Assembly: GCA_964022665.1 (NCBI GenBank)
Contig: CAXIDF010000017.1
Span: 26,628 to 90,627 of the forward strand
Source of the DNA: Haliea sp964022665
GTDB taxonomy: Bacteria; Pseudomonadota; Gammaproteobacteria; Pseudomonadales; Halieaceae
Direction: 5' to 3'
DNA length: 64,000 nt
How positions within the stretch are numbered: position 1 is the stretch's first letter; every line of letters starts with the position of its first letter. The translations under genes were made by a program, and so were the position numbers. Under the pieces are notes generated by a model. The model was given only the letters and a program-made list of their open reading frames with translations, was not told where the DNA came from and searched no databases. Of the stretch, positions 59,672-64,000 are shown piece by piece.

Positions 59672-60346
59672 ATGTTTGACAGCCGTGAAAGCAGCAGGGC
59701 GGTATTCAGCCCTTTTGCCTCGGAAGAGGTTTCGCCGCCTTTTTCACCCCACTGGGAAGCGAAGCGCAGGGCCGCCGAGGCTTTGCGCGCACTCACCGAA
59801 GCCCTGGTCACCAGTGATGCCTCCACTGATCTCATCAATGCGCTGGCGCAGCGTCTCGAAGGCGAGGCTCACCAGCTTCAGGCCGAGCCACGTCTCTACG
59901 GCCTGGCGGCATTCCTGAAGGATGGCAAACACGGCGGGCACGGTGAAGTGAATCATGAACTGAATGCGCTGGGCGGCTGGAGCAACCCTCTGTCGCCGGC
60001 ACTCAATATGTGGCTCAAGGGGCGCGAGGCCTTCGGGACCGTGCGTTGCGGCTATGCCTACGAAGGGCCGCCCGGCTATATCCATGGGGGCTTTATCGCG
60101 GCAATCTTCGACCAGTTCCTCGGCATGGCGCAACTGGCGGGCGATAACCCCGGTATGACCGGTTCGCTGACTGTGCGCTACCACCGCCCGACACCGCTGA
60201 ATCGCGATCTGGACCTGCACGCAACCCTGCAGGACTCTGCCGGCCGCAAGACGGTGGTCACCGGAGAAATGCTTTTGGATGGCGAAGTGACCGCAAGCTG
60301 CGAGGCGCTGTTCATTCGCCCCCGCACTGCCTTGCTCGACCCCTGA
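59672..60346 (+). CDS. PaaI-like hotdog thioesterase
   Basis: A 224-residue protein. An N-terminal extension of about 75 residues precedes a hotdog domain with YEGPPGYIHGGFIAAIFDQF (helix start) and MTGSLTVRYHRPTPL. The HGG and Asp at the central helix fit acyl-CoA thioesterases of the PaaI/4HBT family. The substrate is unknown. It lies 27 bp downstream of the epoxide-hydrolase gene, probably co-transcribed. Its stop is inside the hairpin at 60343-60364. Confidence 0.85.
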   Translation: MFDSRESSRAVFSPFASEEVSPPFSPHWEAKRRAAEALRALTEALVTSDASTDLINALAQRLEGEAHQLQAEPRLYGLAAFLKDGKHGGHGEVNHELNALGGWSNPLSPALNMWLKGREAFGTVRCGYAYEGPPGYIHGGFIAAIFDQFLGMAQLAGDNPGMTGSLTVRYHRPTPLNRDLDLHATLQDSAGRKTVVTGEMLLDGEVTASCEALFIRPRTALLDP

Positions 60347-60364
60347 GTCGCTGCCCGGACTCAG
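60343..60364. terminator. Hairpin containing the stop codons of two convergent genes
   Basis: CTGAGTC-GCTGCCCG-GACTCAG: a perfect 7-bp stem. The left arm carries the thioesterase TGA (60344-60346). The right arm carries the stop of the minus-strand RecB-like gene (60361-60363). It is the only sequence between the two genes and would form a hairpin in both transcripts. No T-tract. Confidence 0.55.
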
Positions 60365-61506
60365 CCCTCGAAACTATCGCTGGTGTTGAGGCTGGCTGAA
60401 AACGGCACCGGGGTGAAGCGTCGCGGTGCGGCGTCCCGATCCACATCGTTACCTGGCGGTTCGGCGTGCGATACAGGGGCGCGCCGCCGGGGCGGCGTCT
60501 CAACACGTCGCGCCACGCTGAAACCGGCGGCATCCAGAGGGTGCGACAGAGGTTCCACCCGCTGCGTCTCCGCGGGTGGCGCCAGCGCCTCGCCCAAAGC
60601 AGCCGGCGGTATCGGTCGCCGGCGGCGATCACCCGCGCGGGCCGCCCGACCGCCTGAGGCGAACGCCATCGACGCCCCGCCACTGCCGATAAACTCCAGC
60701 CCCTGCAGTGCCGCATCGGTGGTTTCCACCGTGCGCTCACGGGCGACAGGCACGTCGCATTCAGGCGGTATTGATGCAAGCTCGTGCCGCTCCTGCGTCT
60801 GCCAGTGCGCATCACCCTGCAGGGCACGCTGACGCAAAACGTCATTGGCACAGTCGCTCCAGCGACCAAAATGTACGGATAGCGCCGGATCCGGCATACG
60901 GTGCTTGCGAAACTCGCGCTGCGCTGCCATGAAGTGCTGCTTTACGGCGCGGTAATGAAAGATGTGATCCTCGGTTTTCAGGTGCAGCGCTCGCCCGCCA
61001 CGGCGGAACATCACCATCTGCGGTGGCAGCACACCCTGCACGCTGTGGAGCAGGTCGGCGAGAAAACACAGCCGGAAGGCATCGTGCCGGTTGGTTTTAC
61101 CCTGGATGTCGCAGGGGATATACAGGTGGTTACCCAGCTCTGAGTAGCCGCTGGTGCGCATCAACAACTGGCTGGATGCTGCCAGCGGCCCCACGGCAAG
61201 CTGGCCGTTGACGATGAACTCCGTGCCGCTGCGCATGGCCGCCAGCGTTTCACTGCGCCGCAGTGCCTCCGGCGCATCCCAGTCGATCAATATGACTTGC
61301 CGACCATTGTCGGCGAGCAGTTCGGCGACTGCATCCTGCCGCCGGGCACTGTCGCCGGGTGACGCACTGCCCGCATCGGGCACAACGCCGTGTGCGGGGT
61401 TTTCGAGTGTCAGGCGCTCCATCCAGCAGGCAAATGGCGATTCCTTGAACAGCACCATGTCTTCGGATGTAAAGGTCAGTGTTCTGTCGACGCTGTAGAG
61501 GTACAT
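60361..61506 (-). CDS. RecB-like (TM0106-type) domain protein, probably catalytically inactive
   Basis: A 381-residue protein. Residues 14-195 resemble the TM0106-type RecB-like nuclease fold: TFTSEDMVLFKESPFACWME at the start, IVNGQLAVGP, then FRLCFLADLLHSVQGVLPPQ and HIFHYRAVKQHF. The active positions look lost. The family's first Asp (GRAD) is replaced by SSQ (112-114), and the (D/E)-x-K is replaced by D133-I-Q-G-K137. The last 145 residues are Arg/Pro-rich and likely disordered. Role unknown; a structural or binding role is plausible. Confidence 0.6.
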   Translation of the reverse strand: MYLYSVDRTLTFTSEDMVLFKESPFACWMERLTLENPAHGVVPDAGSASPGDSARRQDAVAELLADNGRQVILIDWDAPEALRRSETLAAMRSGTEFIVNGQLAVGPLAASSQLLMRTSGYSELGNHLYIPCDIQGKTNRHDAFRLCFLADLLHSVQGVLPPQMVMFRRGGRALHLKTEDHIFHYRAVKQHFMAAQREFRKHRMPDPALSVHFGRWSDCANDVLRQRALQGDAHWQTQERHELASIPPECDVPVARERTVETTDAALQGLEFIGSGGASMAFASGGRAARAGDRRRRPIPPAALGEALAPPAETQRVEPLSHPLDAAGFSVARRVETPPRRRAPVSHAEPPGNDVDRDAAPRRFTPVPFSASLNTSDSFEG

Positions 61507-61565
61507 GGGTGAGGACCAATCCCTTTGGTTTTTTACCTTCCGAAGCAGGTACTTAACACCAACGC

Positions 61566-61594
61566 TTTATAACGAATCACGGCGCGACTGTCCA
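61566..61594 (-). promoter_or_regulatory. Strong promoter for the RecB-like gene
   Basis: Minus strand: -35 TGGACA (61589-61594), a 17-bp spacer and -10 TATAAA (61566-61571). This predicts a start near 61559 and a leader of about 52 nt. A CGGCG/CGCCG inverted repeat (61580-61599) flanks the -35. Confidence 0.7.
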
Positions 61595-61604
61595 CGCCGC
61601 GCGT

Positions 61605-63311
61605 TTATCCCCGCTTGAAAACCAGCGCCCCGCCCACCCAGGTGGCATCCACTTGCAGCTCGCGCATCCCCATCGCGTCGCGCAGCGGGTTCCCGTCCAG
61701 CAGCACCAGGTCCGCGTACTTGCCGGGCTCCAGCGAACCGCGATTGTCTTCCTGAAAAACCTGCCAGGCCGCGTCAATGGTCACCGCACGCAGGGCCGTC
61801 ATCACATCCACACGTTGTTCCGGTCCCAGCACATCACCGCCGTAGGTTTGCCTGTGTACGAGGCTCCAGGCCGCCTGCAGGGGCCGCATCGGCGTTACCG
61901 GGGTATCCATATGCGAGGTGAAGCGCAGTCCCGCCGCCTGCGCCCAGCCCGCCGGACTGATCTGCGCGGCGCGCTCGGGGCCGATAAAGATGTCCCGGTG
62001 CCGGTCACCCCAGAACCAGGTGTGCGCGGCAAAAAAGCTGGGCGTAACACCCAGTTCCGCCATGCGCTGGATCTGGTCCTCGCGTGCCATTTGTGCGTGA
62101 ATCAGAATCAGGCGCGGGTCGTCTACAGGGTGGGCAGCCTGCGCCGCTGCAAACGCATCCAGGATATCGTCAATTGAGGCGTCACCATTGCCATGTACAG
62201 CGATCTGTAACCCCGCGGCATGCAGGGTCTCGATCTCCTCGAACAGGCGTTCCCGGGGAACCGCTGCATAGCCGCGGTAATCTTCGTCACCGTGAAATGG
62301 TGTGTGATAGGGCCGCGTGAGGTAACCGGTAAAGCCCTGGATACTGCCATCCGCGACGATTTTTACCGCACCGACATCAATCCGCCGCGCCGCGAGGTCC
62401 TCCGGATCGAACGTGCCAGCGGCGATCGCCTCCCCGTAGTCGTCCTGCATCGGGAAGAGCACCAGCCGCAGCGGGATCAGCCCCAGACCACTGGCGAGCT
62501 TGAAACCACCGGCCATCTGGGGCGCTACGCCCCCCGCCTGTGCTGTGGTGACGCCATATTCGGCATATTCACGTACTGCCGCGCTCACCATGCGCAGGAA
62601 ATCCATGGCGCCGAGATCCAGCATGCGTTCGGCAACCGGCAGGCGCGCGGTTTCCTCCAGCAAGCCGGTCAACTCACCGCTGGGCGTACGACCGATCACG
62701 CCACCTTCAGGGTTGGGTGTTTCTGCGCCTATGCCAACAGCCTCCAGCGCGCGACTATTGGCAACCACCATGTGCCCGGAAATATGCAGGAGCGCCACGG
62801 GGTGTTCGGGTGCCACCGCATCCAGTTCCTCACGGGTGGGGTGGCGCCCTTCCGCCAGCAGGGTGTCGTCGTAGCCGAAGCCGGTAACCCACTCCCCCGC
62901 CGGCAGCTGCGCCGCCCGTGCCCGCAGGGCCCCCAGCAAGTCCTCCGTGTTCTCCATCGTCCCGATCGGCGGACTGTTCAAGTCCACAGAGACCGTGTTC
63001 AGTGCGGAGCCGGGAAAGTGGCCGTGGGCATCAATGAAGCCGGGCATAAGTGTGCGCCCGGCGAGATCGATCACCTCGGTCCGGTCATCCACGAGTGCCA
63101 TCATTTCCTCGTTGCTACCGAGTGCTTCAATGCGCTCGCCACGCACCGACAGTGCCTGAACCACACGGTTTTCCGCATCCATGGTCAGCACATCGCCGTT
63201 GACGAACACCTGGTGTTCCGGTGGCGTCGGCAGGCGCGTGGCAATGGAGAACAGTGTGAACAACCCCACGGCAAACGTGAGCCCCAGTAGCACCCAGGTC
63301 TTCCAGCTCAT
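61605..63311 (-). CDS. Membrane-anchored amidohydrolase (YtcJ-like)
   Basis: A 568-residue metal-dependent hydrolase of the amidohydrolase-3 group. An N-terminal membrane anchor (about 5-25) is followed by the metal-binding H96-G-H98 in GFIDAHGHFPG. Further metal/active-site regions are AVKIVADGSIQG, IAVHGNGD and SHMDTPV. The ATG at 63311 has GGAG 8 bases upstream. The catalytic domain would face the periplasm; substrate unknown. It lies between the RecB-like gene and an acyl-CoA dehydrogenase, all on the minus strand. Confidence 0.88.
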   Translation of the reverse strand: MSWKTWVLLGLTFAVGLFTLFSIATRLPTPPEHQVFVNGDVLTMDAENRVVQALSVRGERIEALGSNEEMMALVDDRTEVIDLAGRTLMPGFIDAHGHFPGSALNTVSVDLNSPPIGTMENTEDLLGALRARAAQLPAGEWVTGFGYDDTLLAEGRHPTREELDAVAPEHPVALLHISGHMVVANSRALEAVGIGAETPNPEGGVIGRTPSGELTGLLEETARLPVAERMLDLGAMDFLRMVSAAVREYAEYGVTTAQAGGVAPQMAGGFKLASGLGLIPLRLVLFPMQDDYGEAIAAGTFDPEDLAARRIDVGAVKIVADGSIQGFTGYLTRPYHTPFHGDEDYRGYAAVPRERLFEEIETLHAAGLQIAVHGNGDASIDDILDAFAAAQAAHPVDDPRLILIHAQMAREDQIQRMAELGVTPSFFAAHTWFWGDRHRDIFIGPERAAQISPAGWAQAAGLRFTSHMDTPVTPMRPLQAAWSLVHRQTYGGDVLGPEQRVDVMTALRAVTIDAAWQVFQEDNRGSLEPGKYADLVLLDGNPLRDAMGMRELQVDATWVGGALVFKRG

Positions 63312-63342
63312 TGCATAAGCTCCAAATGCACGTGGTGGTGGA

Positions 63343-64000
63343 TCATGCGGCGCTGCCAATCACGATATCGGCGAGTCGCGCCCGGTGCCAGGCAGCATCG
63401 CCCCAGAGCATTTGCGAGTGTTTCTGACGCTTGAAATACAGATGCACATAGCACTCCCAGGTAAAACCGATACCCCCGTGGCTCTGCACTGACCGGCTGC
63501 TCGCATAAGCCGCCATATCACTGGCCGAGGCCTTGGCCATATGAGCATACTGCGCTGCCTTCTCCGGCTCGCTGTCACAGGCGCAGGCCGCGTTGTACAC
63601 CAGCGACTTCGCTTCGTCGATCTGCACCATCACCTCGACCAGAGGGTGCTTGATCGCCTGGAAGAAACCCAGCGGACGGTCGAATTGCTTGCGGGTGCTC
63701 ACGTATTCGACGGTGGTTTGCAGTTGCCATTCGCCGGCACCGACCATGTCGGCAGCGAGCAGCGTCCAAATCGCGGGCATGGCTTCGTGCAGGACGACCA
63801 GTGCGTTGCCGCTGACCTCAAGCCCCTGCGCGCCATCAAAGGTGATGTGGGCCTGGTCACGGGTGAGATCCACGATGCCATCGGCCTGTACAGTAACACC
63901 CGTAGCGGCAGCATCCACCCAGAACAGGCCATGGCCTGCGGCAGTGCTGGCACAGACCAGCAGCTTGTCACATTTCAAGGCATCCTGAACGAACCACGCC
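63343..64000 (-). CDS. Acyl-CoA dehydrogenase (C-terminal part)
   Basis: Partial gene: the frame is open to the window edge, beginning AWFVQDALKCDKLLVCAS. The C-terminal helical domain with EYVSTRKQFDRPLGFFQAIKH and SVQSHGGIGFTWE is characteristic of acyl-CoA dehydrogenases that oxidise acyl-CoA with FAD. Whether it uses fatty-acyl or sterol-side-chain substrates cannot be said from this part. Confidence 0.9.
   Translation of the reverse strand, partial: AWFVQDALKCDKLLVCASTAAGHGLFWVDAAATGVTVQADGIVDLTRDQAHITFDGAQGLEVSGNALVVLHEAMPAIWTLLAADMVGAGEWQLQTTVEYVSTRKQFDRPLGFFQAIKHPLVEVMVQIDEAKSLVYNAACACDSEPEKAAQYAHMAKASASDMAAYASSRSVQSHGGIGFTWECYVHLYFKRQKHSQMLWGDAAWHRARLADIVIGSAA

Noticed and set aside
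1..64000. CRISPR arrays, insertion sequences, prophage or integrase genes
   Set aside because: No regularly spaced repeats, transposases, terminal inverted repeats or phage genes were seen.

Overview
The window is about 64 kb of GC-rich, gene-dense chromosome from a gammaproteobacterium. Gene content and order (murB-ptp-kdsB-lpxK, exbB/D, comEC, lolCDE, apbE-nqrFEDCBA, gap, mfd, csiV, mtiP, lexA, topA) resemble the Pseudomonas chromosome. The Na+-NQR, the catabolic genes at both edges and the style of the hypothetical proteins suggest a marine member of the Halieaceae/Cellvibrionales. That placement is inference from remembered synteny and family content. I see no IS element, prophage, CRISPR array or integrase.

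Layout. 1-1.5 kb: the end of a GMC oxidoreductase and an SRAP peptidase. 1.6-12.9 kb, minus strand: a long envelope and DNA-repair transcription unit, exbB-exbD-msbA-lpxK-kdsB-ptp-murB-uvrC-pgsA, followed by a tRNA-Gly/tRNA-Cys operon with its own strong promoter and a truncated tRNA-Gly duplicate. comEC lies upstream of exbB. 13-16.7 kb: a DUF2062 protein and the lipoprotein-release ABC system lolC-lolD-lolE. 16.7-23.9 kb: nqrABCDEF-apbE-nqrM, encoding the sodium-pumping NADH:quinone oxidoreductase with its flavinylation and maturation factors. A textbook intrinsic terminator lies inside the 5' end of apbE. 24-37.5 kb: long-form GAPDH, mfd, csiV, a thioinosine/thioadenosine phosphorylase, an MscS channel, lexA with two operator boxes, small conserved proteins and topA.

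37.6-48.9 kb: a universal stress protein, a glutaredoxin-like protein, an IclR regulator and a SpoU methyltransferase, then a MoxR-type AAA/VWA cluster, rnd-ycgL-ycgN, and recR-ybaB-dnaX preceded by the 4.5S SRP RNA gene. 48.9-53.9 kb: a self-contained RND efflux operon (adaptor, permease, TetR) with two tandem copies of a perfect dyad upstream, very likely the TetR operator. 53.9-64 kb: accessory genes. These are a thioredoxin-like protein, a METTL25-like methyltransferase, a VanZ-like protein, a SRPBCC-SDR fusion, an epoxide-hydrolase-like protein, a hotdog thioesterase, a RecB-like domain protein that seems to have lost its catalytic residues, a membrane-anchored amidohydrolase and the end of an acyl-CoA dehydrogenase.

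Most of the window is ordinary core genome. The best leads are the terminator embedded in apbE, the 5'-half tRNA-Gly duplicate leading the tRNA operon, the tandem TetR-type dyad, the apparent pseudo-nuclease, the SRPBCC-SDR fusion, and an RND permease lacking the usual proton-relay residues.
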